64,000 bases of DNA from Streptomyces sp. BK239 (GTDB taxonomy: Bacteria; Actinomycetota; Actinomycetes; Streptomycetales; Streptomycetaceae): positions 186,001-250,000 of the forward strand of contig NZ_SHKS01000005.1 in NCBI RefSeq assembly GCF_004217285.1. The letters are read 5' to 3'. Below the pieces are notes generated by a model. The model made no database searches. It was not told the DNA's origin and worked only from the letters and a program-made list of their open reading frames with translations. The translations under genes were made by a program, and so were the position numbers. Position 1 is the first letter of the stretch. Each line of letters starts with the position of its first letter. Positions 55,663-63,980 of this stretch are shown here, one piece after another.

Positions 55663-56046
55663 ATGGCATACGGGCAGAAGATCCTCAAGGGCGACGCCTA
55701 CAAGCGCGCCGCGATCAAGCGCCGCCACATCCGGATCCGCAAGTCGATCAACGGTACGGCGGAGCGTCCTCGTCTGGTCGTGACCCGTTCGAACCGCCAC
55801 ATCGTGGCCCAGGTGATCGACGACCTCAAGGGGCACACCCTTGCGTCGGCGTCCACCCTGGACACCTCGATCCGCGGTGGCGAGGGCGACAAGTCGGCGC
55901 AGGCCAAGCAGGTCGGTGCCCTGGTCGCCGAGCGCGCCAAGGCCGCCGGTGTCGAGGCTGTCGTGTTCGACCGTGGTGGCAACCAGTACGCCGGGCGCAT
56001 CGCCGCCCTGGCGGACGCCGCCCGCGAAGCCGGGCTCAAGTTCTGA
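55663..56046 (+). CDS. rplR: 50S ribosomal protein L18
   Basis: L18 binds 5S rRNA together with L5. The 127-residue product has RAAIKRRHIRIRKSINGTAE, RLVVTRSNRHIVAQVIDD and VVFDRGGNQYAGRIAALADA. ATG at 55663, three bases after rplF. Standard for actinobacteria. Confidence 0.98.
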   Translation: MAYGQKILKGDAYKRAAIKRRHIRIRKSINGTAERPRLVVTRSNRHIVAQVIDDLKGHTLASASTLDTSIRGGEGDKSAQAKQVGALVAERAKAAGVEAVVFDRGGNQYAGRIAALADAAREAGLKF

Positions 56047-56085
56047 GCCTGCCGTAGCTAGCGGAAACAGAGAGAGGTAATTCCA

Positions 56086-56694
56086 ATGGCTGGACCCCAG
56101 CGCCGCGGTGGCGGTGCCGGTGGCGGCGAGCGGCGGGACCGGAAGGGCCGTGACGGCGGCGCTGCTGCCGCCGAGAAGACCGCGTACGTTGAGCGCGTCG
56201 TCGCGATCAACCGCGTCGCCAAGGTTGTGAAGGGTGGTCGTCGCTTCAGCTTCACCGCGCTGGTCGTGGTGGGCGACGGTGACGGCACCGTGGGTGTCGG
56301 TTACGGCAAGGCCAAGGAGGTGCCGGCCGCCATCGCCAAGGGCGTTGAGGAGGCCAAGAAGCACTTCTTCAAGGTCCCCCGTATCCAGGGCACCATCCCG
56401 CACCCGATCACGGGTGAGAAGGCGGCGGGCGTCGTCCTGCTCAAGCCGGCTTCCCCCGGTACCGGCGTTATCGCCGGTGGCCCGGTGCGTGCCGTGCTCG
56501 AGTGCGCCGGCGTTCACGACATCCTGTCGAAGTCGCTCGGTTCGTCGAACGCGATCAACATCGTGCACGCGACCGTGGAGGCCCTGAAGGGCCTGCAGCG
56601 TCCCGAGGAGATCGCGGCCCGCCGTGGTCTGCCGCTCGAGGACGTCGCTCCCGCGGCCCTGCTGCGTGCGCGTGCCGGGGCTGGTGCTGCGTAA
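56086..56694 (+). CDS. rpsE: 30S ribosomal protein S5
   Basis: S5 takes part in mRNA unwinding and accuracy; spectinomycin resistance maps to its N-terminal loop. The 202-residue product has a Gly/Arg-rich N-terminal extension (about 35 residues), then RVAKVVKGGRRFSFTALVVV and GYGKAKEVPAAIAKGVEEAK. The loop KVVKGGRRFSF looks wild type. The stop overlaps rpmD (TAATG). Confidence 0.98.
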   Translation: MAGPQRRGGGAGGGERRDRKGRDGGAAAAEKTAYVERVVAINRVAKVVKGGRRFSFTALVVVGDGDGTVGVGYGKAKEVPAAIAKGVEEAKKHFFKVPRIQGTIPHPITGEKAAGVVLLKPASPGTGVIAGGPVRAVLECAGVHDILSKSLGSSNAINIVHATVEALKGLQRPEEIAARRGLPLEDVAPAALLRARAGAGAA

Positions 56695-56876
56695 TGGCTC
56701 AGCTCAAGATCACGCAGACGAAGTCGTACATCGGCAGCAAGCAGAACCACCGCGACACCCTGCGTTCGCTCGGGCTCAAGCGCCTGAACGACGTGGTCGT
56801 CAAGGAGGACCGCCCCGAGTTCCGCGGAATGGTGCACACCGTCCGCCACCTCGTGACGGTCGAGGAGGTCGACTGA
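56694..56876 (+). CDS. rpmD: 50S ribosomal protein L30
   Basis: A 60-residue large-subunit protein starting MAQLKITQTKSYIGSKQNHR and continuing DTLRSLGLKRLNDVVVKEDR. Length matches the bacterial family. ATG at 56694 overlaps the rpsE stop by one base; rplO follows after two bases. Confidence 0.98.
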   Translation: MAQLKITQTKSYIGSKQNHRDTLRSLGLKRLNDVVVKEDRPEFRGMVHTVRHLVTVEEVD

Positions 56877-56878
56877 TC

Positions 56879-57334
56879 ATGGCGGAGAACAACCCGCTCA
56901 AGATCCACAACCTCCGTCCCGCCCCCGGCGCCAAGACCGCCAAGACCCGTGTCGGTCGTGGTGAGGCGTCGAAGGGTAAGACGGCCGGTCGTGGTACCAA
57001 GGGCACGAAGGCCCGCTACCAGGTTCCGGAGCGCTTCGAGGGCGGCCAGATGCCGCTGCACATGCGCCTCCCGAAGCTGAAGGGCTTCAAGAACCCGTTC
57101 AAGACCGAGTTCCAGGTCGTGAACCTCGACAAGCTGGCGGCTCTGTACCCGGAGGGTGGCGAGGTCACCGTCGAGGGTCTCGTCGCCAAGGGCGCGGTTC
57201 GCAAGAACAGCCTCGTCAAGGTCCTCGGCCAGGGCGAGATCTCCGTGGCGCTGCAGGTGACGGTCGACGCCGTCTCCGGCTCCGCCAAGGAGAAGATCAC
57301 CGCCGCCGGCGGTACCGTCACCGAGCTCGTCTGA
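56879..57334 (+). CDS. rplO: 50S ribosomal protein L15
   Basis: L15 is a late-assembly protein of the large subunit. The 151-residue product begins MAENNPLKIHNLRPAPGAKT, with GRGEASKGKTAGRGTKGTKA and FEGGQMPLHMRLPKLKGF. ATG at 56879. A perfect 14-base-pair terminator follows, separating it from secY. Confidence 0.98.
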   Translation: MAENNPLKIHNLRPAPGAKTAKTRVGRGEASKGKTAGRGTKGTKARYQVPERFEGGQMPLHMRLPKLKGFKNPFKTEFQVVNLDKLAALYPEGGEVTVEGLVAKGAVRKNSLVKVLGQGEISVALQVTVDAVSGSAKEKITAAGGTVTELV

Positions 57335-57370
57335 GCCCATCAGGCGTCTCGATGACTTGAGCGATCCCGA

Positions 57371-57402
57371 CCGGGGATACCCCACAAATGGGGTATCCCC
57401 GG
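57371..57402 (+). terminator. Terminator between rplO and secY
   Basis: CCGGGGATACCCCA (57371-57384) pairs perfectly with 57389-57402, loop CAAA. It implies that secY-adk has a promoter in the following 177 bases, where none was identified with confidence (TAAGGT at 57434 is one option). Confidence 0.8.
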
Positions 57403-57579
57403 TTGGTCGTTCCTAGGGCGGCGGTGTCGCCGGTAAGGTGACCTCCACTGCCCACTTTCACAAGGTGCGCGCAAACGGGCACCTTGAGCGGCAGTCGTCC
57501 GTTACACATGTCGTTGTTCTTATTGGACCTTCAAGACCGTCACCCTTGACGCAGTTGCGCGGGGGTCGCAGGAGGCACC

Positions 57580-58893
57580 GTGCTCACCGCGTTCGCCCGG
57601 GCGTTCAAGACGCCCGACCTGCGCAAGAAGCTGCTCTTCACGCTCGGCATCATCGTGGTCTACCGGGTGGGTACGCATGTACCGATCCCCGGCGTCGACT
57701 ACACGTCCGTCCAGCGCTGCGTGGACGAGGCGTCCGGCAACCAGGGCCTCTTCGGGCTGGTGAACATGTTCAGCGGCGGGGCGCTGCTGCAGATCACGGT
57801 CTTCGCGCTGGGCATCATGCCGTACATCACGGCGAGCATCATCCTTCAGCTGCTGACCGTGGTCATCCCGCGTCTGGAAGCCCTCAAGAAGGAGGGACAG
57901 GCCGGCACCACGAAGATCACGCAGTACACCCGTTACCTGACCGTGGCGCTCGCCATCCTGCAGGGCACCGGCCTGGTGGCCACCGCCCGCAGCGGCGCCC
58001 TCTTCTCCGGCTGCACGGTCGCGAGCCAGATCGTCCCGGACCGCGCGATCTTCACCACCGTGACCATGGTCATCTGCATGACCGCCGGTACGGCCATCGT
58101 CATGTGGCTCGGTGAGCTCATCACCGACCGCGGCATCGGCAACGGCATGTCGATCCTGATGTTCATCTCGATCGCCGCGACCTTCCCGTCGGCCCTGTGG
58201 GCCATCAAGAAGCAGGGCACCCTGGCGGGCGGCTGGATCGAGTTCGGCACGGTCGTCGCCGTGGGCCTGGTCATGATCGGCCTGGTGGTCTTCGTCGAGC
58301 AGGCCCAGCGCCGCATCCCGGTCCAGTACGCCAAGCGCATGATCGGCCGCCGCTCCTACGGCGGGACCTCGACGTACATCCCGCTGAAGGTGAACCAGGC
58401 GGGCATCATCCCTGTGATCTTCGCCTCGTCGCTGCTCTACATCCCGGCGCTGGTGGCGCAGTTCGCCGGCGGCAACGCGGGCTGGAAGACCTGGATCGAA
58501 CAGAACCTCGCAAAGCCGGACGCGCCCGCGCACATCACGCTGTACTTCTTCTTGATCATCTTCTTCGCGTTCTTCTACGTGGCCATCTCGTTCAACCCCG
58601 AGGAAGTGGCCGACAACATGAAGAAGTATGGTGGCTTCATCCCGGGCATCCGGGCTGGCCGACCGACCGCTGAGTACCTGAGCTACGTACTCAACCGGAT
58701 CACCTGGCCGGGCTCGCTGTATCTGGGTCTGATCGCTCTCGTCCCGACAATGGCGTTGGCCGGCTTCAATGCGAACCAGAACTTCCCGTTCGGCGGGACC
58801 AGCATCCTGATCATCGTGGGTGTCGGCCTGGAGACGGTGAAGCAGATCGAGAGCCAGCTTCAGCAGCGCAATTACGAAGGGTTCCTCCGCTGA
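57580..58893 (+). CDS. secY: Preprotein translocase subunit SecY
   Basis: SecY is the pore-forming subunit of the Sec translocon in the cytoplasmic membrane. The 437-residue product has about ten membrane helices, VYRVGTHVPIPGVD near the N-terminus and the cytoplasmic loop segment RRIPVQYAKRMIGRRSYGGT (positions about 247-266). GTG at 57580 follows GGAGG. The stop overlaps adk (TGATG). Confidence 0.97.
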   Translation: MLTAFARAFKTPDLRKKLLFTLGIIVVYRVGTHVPIPGVDYTSVQRCVDEASGNQGLFGLVNMFSGGALLQITVFALGIMPYITASIILQLLTVVIPRLEALKKEGQAGTTKITQYTRYLTVALAILQGTGLVATARSGALFSGCTVASQIVPDRAIFTTVTMVICMTAGTAIVMWLGELITDRGIGNGMSILMFISIAATFPSALWAIKKQGTLAGGWIEFGTVVAVGLVMIGLVVFVEQAQRRIPVQYAKRMIGRRSYGGTSTYIPLKVNQAGIIPVIFASSLLYIPALVAQFAGGNAGWKTWIEQNLAKPDAPAHITLYFFLIIFFAFFYVAISFNPEEVADNMKKYGGFIPGIRAGRPTAEYLSYVLNRITWPGSLYLGLIALVPTMALAGFNANQNFPFGGTSILIIVGVGLETVKQIESQLQQRNYEGFLR

Positions 58894-59564
58894 TGCGAAT
58901 CGTCCTCGTCGGGCCGCCGGGCGCCGGAAAGGGAACGCAGGCCACGCGCCTGGCCGAGAAGCTGCGCGTTCCGCACATCTCCACGGGCGACCTGTTCCGG
59001 ACCAACATCAGCCGGCAGACGGAACTCGGGAAGCTCGCGAAGTCCTACATCGACGCCGGCGACCTCGTCCCCGACGAGGTGACCATCGGCATGGCCAAGG
59101 ACCGCATGGAGCAGCCGGACGCCGAGCGCGGCTTCCTGCTGGACGGCTTCCCGCGCAACGTCTCGCAGGCCGAGGCGCTGGACGAGCTCCTCACCACCGA
59201 GGGCATCAAGCTGGACGCGGTGCTGGACCTGGAGGCCCCCGAGGAGGAGGTCGTCAAGCGGATCGCCGGCCGGCGCATCTGCCGCAACGACTCCGCCCAC
59301 GTCTTCCACGTGACGCACAAGAAGCCGGCCAAGGACGGCGTCTGCGACGTGTGCGGCGGCGAGCTGTACCAGCGCGCCGACGACACCGAGGAGACGGTGC
59401 GCACGCGGCTGGAGGTCTACCACACGCAGACCGAGCCGATCATCAGCTACTACGGCGCGCAGGGCCTGGTCACCACGATCTCCGCCCTGGGTGACGTCGC
59501 CGAGGTCACCGAGCGCGCCATGGCGGCGCTGCCCCAGCTGGAGGACCCCGCGCACTCCCACTGA
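58893..59564 (+). CDS. adk: Adenylate kinase
   Basis: Adk interconverts ATP+AMP and 2 ADP. The 223-residue long-lid form has the P-loop GPPGAGKGTQATRLAEKL, LLDGFPRNVSQAEALDEL and a lid with RRICRNDSAHVFH and CDVCGG. Only part of the classic four-Cys zinc lid is kept (one Cys with a His nearby, then CxxC). ATG at 58893 overlaps the secY stop, a common arrangement. Confidence 0.97.
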   Translation: MRIVLVGPPGAGKGTQATRLAEKLRVPHISTGDLFRTNISRQTELGKLAKSYIDAGDLVPDEVTIGMAKDRMEQPDAERGFLLDGFPRNVSQAEALDELLTTEGIKLDAVLDLEAPEEEVVKRIAGRRICRNDSAHVFHVTHKKPAKDGVCDVCGGELYQRADDTEETVRTRLEVYHTQTEPIISYYGAQGLVTTISALGDVAEVTERAMAALPQLEDPAHSH

Positions 59565-59577
59565 GCGCTCACGAAGG

Positions 59578-59620
59578 AGCCCCCGGCGTCCCGCGCATCC
59601 GCGCCCGGACTCCGGGGGCT
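59578..59620 (+). terminator. Terminator after adk
   Basis: AGCCCCCGG (59578-59586) pairs with CCGGGGGCT (59612-59620) over a 25-base loop that may itself fold, followed by TCCTC. Confidence 0.6.
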
Positions 59621-59685
59621 TCCTCGTCGGGTGGGCGCGTATCCTGGAGTGCCGCTAGACGAGTTGCCAGGAGGCGCGACCGAGC

Positions 59686-60522
59686 ATGGTGCAGATCAAG
59701 ACCCCCGAGCAGATCGCCAAGATGCGTGCGGCGGGGCTGGTCGTCGCGGCGATCCACGCGGCCACCCGTGAGGCCGCGGTGCCCGGGGCCACGACGAAGG
59801 ACCTGGACGAGGTCGCCCGCAAGGTGCTCGCGGAGAACGGCGCCAAGTCGAACTTCCTCGGCTACGGCGGCTTCCCCGCCACCATCTGCACCTCGGTGAA
59901 CGACGTGGTCGTCCACGGCATCCCCTCCGACGAGGTCGTCCTGAAGGACGGGGACGTCATCTCCATCGACTGCGGCGCGATCGTCGACGGATGGCACGGC
60001 GACGCCGCCTACACCGCGTTCGTGGGCTCGGGGCACTCCCCGGAGCTGATCGAGCTCTCCCGGGTGACCGAGGAGTCGATGTGGGCCGGCATCGCGGCCA
60101 TGAAGCAGGGCAACCGGCTGGTCGACGTCTCCCGTGCCATCGAGACGTACATCCGCCGTCAGCCGAAGCCCGGCGGCGGCCGCTACGGCATCATCGAGGA
60201 CTACGGCGGCCACGGCATCGGCACCGAGATGCACATGGACCCGCATCTGCTGAACTACGTGGACCGCCGCCGCGGCAAGGGGCCCAAGCTGGTCAGCGGC
60301 TTCTGCCTCGCCATCGAGCCGATGGTCTCCCTCGGCACCCCGAAGACCGAGGTCCTCTCGGACGACTGGACCGTCATCACGACGGACGGCACCTGGTCCT
60401 CGCACTGGGAGCACTCGGTCGCTCTGACGGACGAGGGCCCGCTGGTCCTGACGGCTCCCGACGGTGGCAGGGCGAAGCTGGCGGAGCACGGCGTCACGGC
60501 CGCGCCGGACCCGCTCGCATGA
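59686..60522 (+). CDS. map: Methionine aminopeptidase (type I)
   Basis: Removes the N-terminal methionine from new proteins. The 278-residue product has the metal ligands in order: Asp in ISIDCGAIVDGWHGDAAYT (two Asp), His in YGGHGIGTEMH, Glu in AIEPMVSLG and Glu in HWEHSVALTDEG. NDVVVHGIPS carries the substrate-binding His. ATG at 59686. A -10-like TATCCT lies at 59640-59645. Confidence 0.97.
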   Translation: MVQIKTPEQIAKMRAAGLVVAAIHAATREAAVPGATTKDLDEVARKVLAENGAKSNFLGYGGFPATICTSVNDVVVHGIPSDEVVLKDGDVISIDCGAIVDGWHGDAAYTAFVGSGHSPELIELSRVTEESMWAGIAAMKQGNRLVDVSRAIETYIRRQPKPGGGRYGIIEDYGGHGIGTEMHMDPHLLNYVDRRRGKGPKLVSGFCLAIEPMVSLGTPKTEVLSDDWTVITTDGTWSSHWEHSVALTDEGPLVLTAPDGGRAKLAEHGVTAAPDPLA

Positions 60523-60552
60523 TGTGGGCCACGGTGGGGCAGGCTTTCTCGA

Positions 60553-60582
60553 TTCGTGTTTCTGGGTGCGCTGACGTAGACT
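60553..60582 (+). promoter_or_regulatory. Promoter of infA-rpmJ-rpsM and alpha operon
   Basis: TTCGTG (60553-60558) and a consensus-like TAGACT (60577-60582) are spaced 18 bases. The infA leader would be about 95 bases. Confidence 0.6.
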
Positions 60583-60684
60583 GACTCGTCGGCTCTTGTG
60601 CACCCGCATGCCTGCATGCCAACGCTGCTCGCCAGCGGGAAGTGCCCGGGGGTCGATCAAGGTAGTCGATTCGAAGGGCGAAGC

Positions 60685-60906
60685 GTGGCCAAGAAGCAAG
60701 GTGCCATCGAGATCGAGGGCACTGTCGTCGAGTCTCTGCCGAACGCCATGTTCAAGGTCGAGCTCCAGAACGGCCACCAGGTCCTGGCACACATCAGCGG
60801 CAAGATGCGTATGCACTACATCCGTATCCTCCCTGACGACCGGGTCGTGGTGGAGCTGTCTCCGTACGACCTGACGCGTGGCCGGATCGTCTACCGCTAC
60901 AAGTAG
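60685..60906 (+). CDS. infA: Translation initiation factor IF-1
   Basis: IF-1 binds the 30S A site during initiation. The 73-residue OB-fold product begins MAKKQGAIEIEGTVVESLPN and has FKVELQNGHQVLAHISGKMR and IRILPDDRVVVELSPYDLTR. GTG at 60685 gives exactly the family's length; the open frame upstream is not conserved. SD AAGGGCGAAG region upstream. Confidence 0.98.
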   Translation: MAKKQGAIEIEGTVVESLPNAMFKVELQNGHQVLAHISGKMRMHYIRILPDDRVVVELSPYDLTRGRIVYRYK

Positions 60907-60976
60907 ATCTTGCCAATGCCCCGTGCGCCGCTCGGTGTTCGGGGCTGTCGGCAACTGACCCGGAGAACCTCATCAC

Positions 60977-61090
60977 ATGAAGGTCAAGCCGAGCGTCAAG
61001 AAGATCTGCGACAAGTGCAGGGTGATCCGCCGTCACGGTCGGGTCATGATCATTTGCGACAACCCGCGCCACAAGCAGCGCCAGGGCTGA
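60977..61090 (+). CDS. rpmJ: 50S ribosomal protein L36 (zinc form)
   Basis: A 37-residue protein, MKVKPSVKKICDKCRVIRRH continuing to a C-terminal KQRQG. The zinc ligands CDKC, CDNP (Cys27) and His32 are all present. It is the zinc-bound form; many actinobacteria keep a zinc-free copy elsewhere. ATG at 60977 follows GGAGAA. It lies between infA and rpsM as usual. Confidence 0.97.
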   Translation: MKVKPSVKKICDKCRVIRRHGRVMIICDNPRHKQRQG

Positions 61091-61307
61091 TCCCAACTCT
61101 GATCACCCTCTGCATCGATATCGCAGAGACTTCGCGCGACGCGAGCTGAATATGTTCATACGCAGGGCCCAGGCGGATTCGACACCCGTCTGACACCCCC
61201 GGTCGGAGGCCGGGGACCCAGCCGTACCAACTCTTTCGAAGGGAAGAGGCCGGCGGCTGGGAGCCGGTTCTGTGGAAGACCTCCGAAGATCACCAGGAGC
61301 CATTGAA
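61091..61307 (+). promoter_or_regulatory. Structured rpsM leader
   Basis: A 217-base gap with stacked stems: CCCCGG/CCGGGG around 61198-61216, and an outer CCCAGCCG/CGGCTGGG (about 61218-61262) enclosing CTCTT/AAGAG. No gene. It resembles a ribosomal-protein leader for rpsM-rpsK-rpoA-rplQ. A GATTCGACAC run near 61175 also occurs (as GATTCGACAC) just at the rpsL-leader element. Confidence 0.5.
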
Positions 61308-61688
61308 ATGGCACGCGTTTCCGGTGTTGACATCCCGCGCGAAAAGCGCGTGGAGGTCGCCCTCACCTACGTGTTCGGCATCGGCCGGACCCTCTCGCAG
61401 GAGACGCTGGCTGCGACCGGCGTCGACCCGAACACCCGTGTTCGCGACCTGAGCGAAGAGCAGCTGGTCGCCATCCGCGAGTACGTCGACAACAACATCA
61501 AGACCGAGGGTGACCTCCGTCGCGAGATCCAGGCCGACATCCGCCGCAAGGTGGAGATCGGCTCCTACCAGGGTCTGCGTCACCGTCGCGGTCTGCCTGT
61601 CCGCGGTCAGCGCACCAGCACCAACGCCCGCACCCGCAAGGGCCCGCGTCGCGCCATCGCCGGCAAGAAGAAGCCGGGCAAGAAGTAG
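61308..61688 (+). CDS. rpsM: 30S ribosomal protein S13
   Basis: S13 contacts the large subunit and P-site tRNA. The 126-residue product begins MARVSGVDIPREKRVEVALT and has GSYQGLRHRRGLPVRGQRTS and TNARTRKGPRRAIAGKKKP. ATG at 61308 follows AGGAG. rpsK follows after 68 bases. Confidence 0.98.
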   Translation: MARVSGVDIPREKRVEVALTYVFGIGRTLSQETLAATGVDPNTRVRDLSEEQLVAIREYVDNNIKTEGDLRREIQADIRRKVEIGSYQGLRHRRGLPVRGQRTSTNARTRKGPRRAIAGKKKPGKK

Positions 61689-61756
61689 TCCGCAGCGGAC
61701 TCGCCGTCCAGCGGTCTTCGCTGTAGGACCGACCACCTCCCGTAGGAGTTTTCGAC

Positions 61757-62161
61757 ATGCCCCCCAAGGGACGTCAGGGCGCAGCCAAGAAGGTGCGCCG
61801 CAAGGAAAAGAAGAACGTCGCGCACGGCCAGGCGCACATCAAGAGCACGTTCAACAACACGATCGTGTCCATCACGGACCCGGCCGGAAACGTGATCTCG
61901 TGGGCCTCCGCCGGCCACGTCGGTTTCAAGGGCTCGCGCAAGTCCACGCCGTTCGCCGCGCAGATGGCCGCCGAGTCGGCTGCCCGTCGCGCTCAGGAGC
62001 ACGGCATGCGCAAGGTCGACGTCTTCGTCAAGGGCCCGGGCGCCGGTCGTGAGACCGCCATCCGTTCCCTGCAGGCCACTGGCCTCGAGGTCGGCTCCAT
62101 CCAGGACGTCACCCCGACCCCGCACAACGGCTGCCGTCCGCCCAAGCGCCGCCGCGTCTGA
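61757..62161 (+). CDS. rpsK: 30S ribosomal protein S11
   Basis: S11 forms part of the mRNA exit region on the platform. The 134-residue product has HIKSTFNNTIVSITDPAGNV, SSRK-equivalent GSRKSTPFAAQMAAESAARR and the C-terminal DVTPTPHNGCRPPKRRRV. In most bacteria rpsD follows, but here rpoA is next, so S4 is encoded elsewhere as in other Streptomyces. Confidence 0.98.
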   Translation: MPPKGRQGAAKKVRRKEKKNVAHGQAHIKSTFNNTIVSITDPAGNVISWASAGHVGFKGSRKSTPFAAQMAAESAARRAQEHGMRKVDVFVKGPGAGRETAIRSLQATGLEVGSIQDVTPTPHNGCRPPKRRRV

Positions 62162-62185
62162 CGCACGGTTGTCTTGAAGGTTCGC

Positions 62186-62217
62186 GGGCGGTACGGCTCC
62201 TCGGAGGCGTGCCGCCC
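62186..62217 (+). other. Stem-loop in the rpsK-rpoA gap
   Basis: GGGCGGTACG (62186-62195) pairs with CGTGCCGCCC (62208-62217), one G-U; the loop holds CCTCGGAGG. It occupies the place of the missing rpsD and may modulate rpoA expression. Confidence 0.5.
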
Positions 62218-62280
62218 GTACCCTTGCAGTAACGAGTCGGGCGTCAAATAGCGGGCGCCCCTGACTGAAGGATCACCAAC

Positions 62281-63303
62281 ATGCTGATCGCTCAGCGTCC
62301 CTCGTTGACCGAAGAGGTCGTCGACGAGTTCCGCTCCCGGTTCGTCATCGAGCCGCTGGAGCCGGGCTTCGGCTACACCCTCGGCAACTCCCTGCGCCGG
62401 ACGCTCCTCTCCTCGATCCCGGGTGCGGCGGTCACGTCCATCCGCATCGACGGCGTGCTGCACGAGTTCACCACCGTGCCGGGCGTCAAGGAGGACGTCA
62501 CCGACCTGATCCTCAACATCAAGCAGCTGGTCGTCTCCTCGGAGCACGACGAGCCGGTCGTGATGTACCTGCGCAAGCAGGGCCCGGGTCTGGTCACCGC
62601 CGCCGACATCGCGCCCCCGGCCGGTGTCGAGGTCCACAACCCCGACCTCGTCCTCGCCACGCTCAACGGCAAGGGCAAGCTGGAGATGGAGCTGACGGTC
62701 GAGCGCGGCCGCGGTTACGTCTCCGCCGTGCAGAACAAGCAGGTCGGCCAGGAGATCGGCCGTATCCCGGTCGACTCCATCTACTCGCCGGTCCTCAAGG
62801 TCACGTACAAGGTCGAGGCGACCCGTGTCGAGCAGCGCACCGACTTCGACAAGCTGATCGTCGACGTCGAGACCAAGCAGGCGATGCGCCCGCGCGACGC
62901 CATGGCGTCCGCCGGCAAGACCCTGGTCGAGCTGTTCGGTCTGGCCCGCGAGCTCAACATCGACGCCGAGGGCATCGACATGGGCCCGTCCCCCACGGAC
63001 GCCGCCCTGGCCGCCGACCTGGCGCTGCCGATCGAGGAGCTGGAGCTCACCGTTCGGTCGTACAACTGCCTCAAGCGCGAGGGCATCCACTCCGTGGGCG
63101 AGCTCGTCGCCCGCTCCGAGGCCGACCTGCTCGACATCCGCAACTTCGGTGCGAAGTCGATCGACGAGGTCAAGGCGAAGCTGGCGGGCATGGGTCTCGC
63201 GCTCAAGGACTCGCCTCCCGGGTTCGACCCCACCGCTGCGGCGGACGCGTTCGGCGCGGACGACGACGCGGACGCGGGCTTCGTGGAGACCGAGCAGTAC
63301 TAA
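62281..63303 (+). CDS. rpoA: DNA-directed RNA polymerase subunit alpha
   Basis: Alpha dimers start polymerase assembly and the C-terminal domain contacts activators and UP elements. The 340-residue product has the N-terminal domain with IEPLEPGFGYTLGNSLRRTL and LSSIPGAAVTSIRIDGVLHE, and the C-terminal domain near residues 245-310 with LTVRSYNCLKREGIHSVGEL and ARSEADLLDIRNFGAKSIDE. An acidic tail follows. ATG at 62281. rplQ follows after a gap holding a dispersed repeat. Confidence 0.98.
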   Translation: MLIAQRPSLTEEVVDEFRSRFVIEPLEPGFGYTLGNSLRRTLLSSIPGAAVTSIRIDGVLHEFTTVPGVKEDVTDLILNIKQLVVSSEHDEPVVMYLRKQGPGLVTAADIAPPAGVEVHNPDLVLATLNGKGKLEMELTVERGRGYVSAVQNKQVGQEIGRIPVDSIYSPVLKVTYKVEATRVEQRTDFDKLIVDVETKQAMRPRDAMASAGKTLVELFGLARELNIDAEGIDMGPSPTDAALAADLALPIEELELTVRSYNCLKREGIHSVGELVARSEADLLDIRNFGAKSIDEVKAKLAGMGLALKDSPPGFDPTAAADAFGADDDADAGFVETEQY

Positions 63304-63330
63304 GAAGCTCGGGCCGTCCGGTCCGTTCTT

Positions 63331-63406
63331 GGGTGCGGGTGCGCTGTGGCTTGTCGCGCAGTTCCCCGCGCCCCTTCCGGGAGCGCCCCTTCGGGGCGAC
63401 TCCCGG
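63331..63406 (+). repeat. Dispersed Streptomyces intergenic repeat between rpoA and rplQ
   Basis: The segment from GGGTGCGGGT at 63331 through CGCGCAGTTCCCCGCGCCCC (63355-63374) matches, from memory, a unit found between genes in many Streptomyces genomes. It is followed by a hairpin CCGGGAG-CGCCCC / GGGGCG-CTCCCGG (63377-63406) with one bulged A. No other copy of this type was noticed in the window. Confidence 0.6.
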
Positions 63407-63485
63407 ATCTCCGACAGGCGACCGCCTGCTCGGATACTGACTCCGGTACCTGATACGGCCGGGGCAGACACACAGGAGAAGAACA

Positions 63486-63980
63486 ATGCCGAAGCCCACC
63501 AAGGGTGCCCGCATGGGCGGCAGCGCCGCGCACGAGAAGCTGCTTCTCGCGAACCTCGCGAAGAGCCTCTTCGAGCACGGCCGCATCACCACCACCGAGG
63601 CGAAGGCCCGCCGCCTGCGCCCGTACGCCGAGCGTCTGGTCACCAAGGCGAAGAAGGGCGACCTTCACAACCGCCGTCAGGTGCTCCAGGTCATCACGGA
63701 CAAGAGCGTCGTCCACACGCTCTTCACCGAGATCGGCCCGCGCTACGAGAACCGTCCGGGTGGCTACACCCGCATCACCAAGATCGGTAACCGCCGTGGC
63801 GACAACGCGCCCATGGCCGTCATCGAGCTGGTCGAGGCGCTGACGGTGGCGCAGGAGGCGACCGGCGAGGCCGAGGCCGCGACGAAGCGCGCGGTCAAGG
63901 AGGCCGAGGAGGCCAAGGTCGAGGAGACCAAGGCTGACGAGGCCGCCGAGGCTCCCGCCGAGGAGTCCAAGGACGCGTAA
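63486..63980 (+). CDS. rplQ: 50S ribosomal protein L17
   Basis: L17 is a large-subunit protein near the tunnel exit. The 164-residue product has the core with KGARMGGSAAHEKLLLANLA and KARRLRPYAERLVTKAKKGD, plus a C-terminal acidic Ala/Glu/Lys-rich extension of about 40 residues, typical of streptomycetes (E. coli L17 is 127). ATG at 63486 follows AGGAGAAG. It is the last gene; its terminator lies outside the window. Confidence 0.97.
   Translation: MPKPTKGARMGGSAAHEKLLLANLAKSLFEHGRITTTEAKARRLRPYAERLVTKAKKGDLHNRRQVLQVITDKSVVHTLFTEIGPRYENRPGGYTRITKIGNRRGDNAPMAVIELVEALTVAQEATGEAEAATKRAVKEAEEAKVEETKADEAAEAPAEESKDA

Noticed and set aside
57421..57579. A specific secY promoter (TTGAGC 57484 with TACACA 57503)
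   Set aside because: The spacing of 13 bases is too short for a housekeeping promoter.
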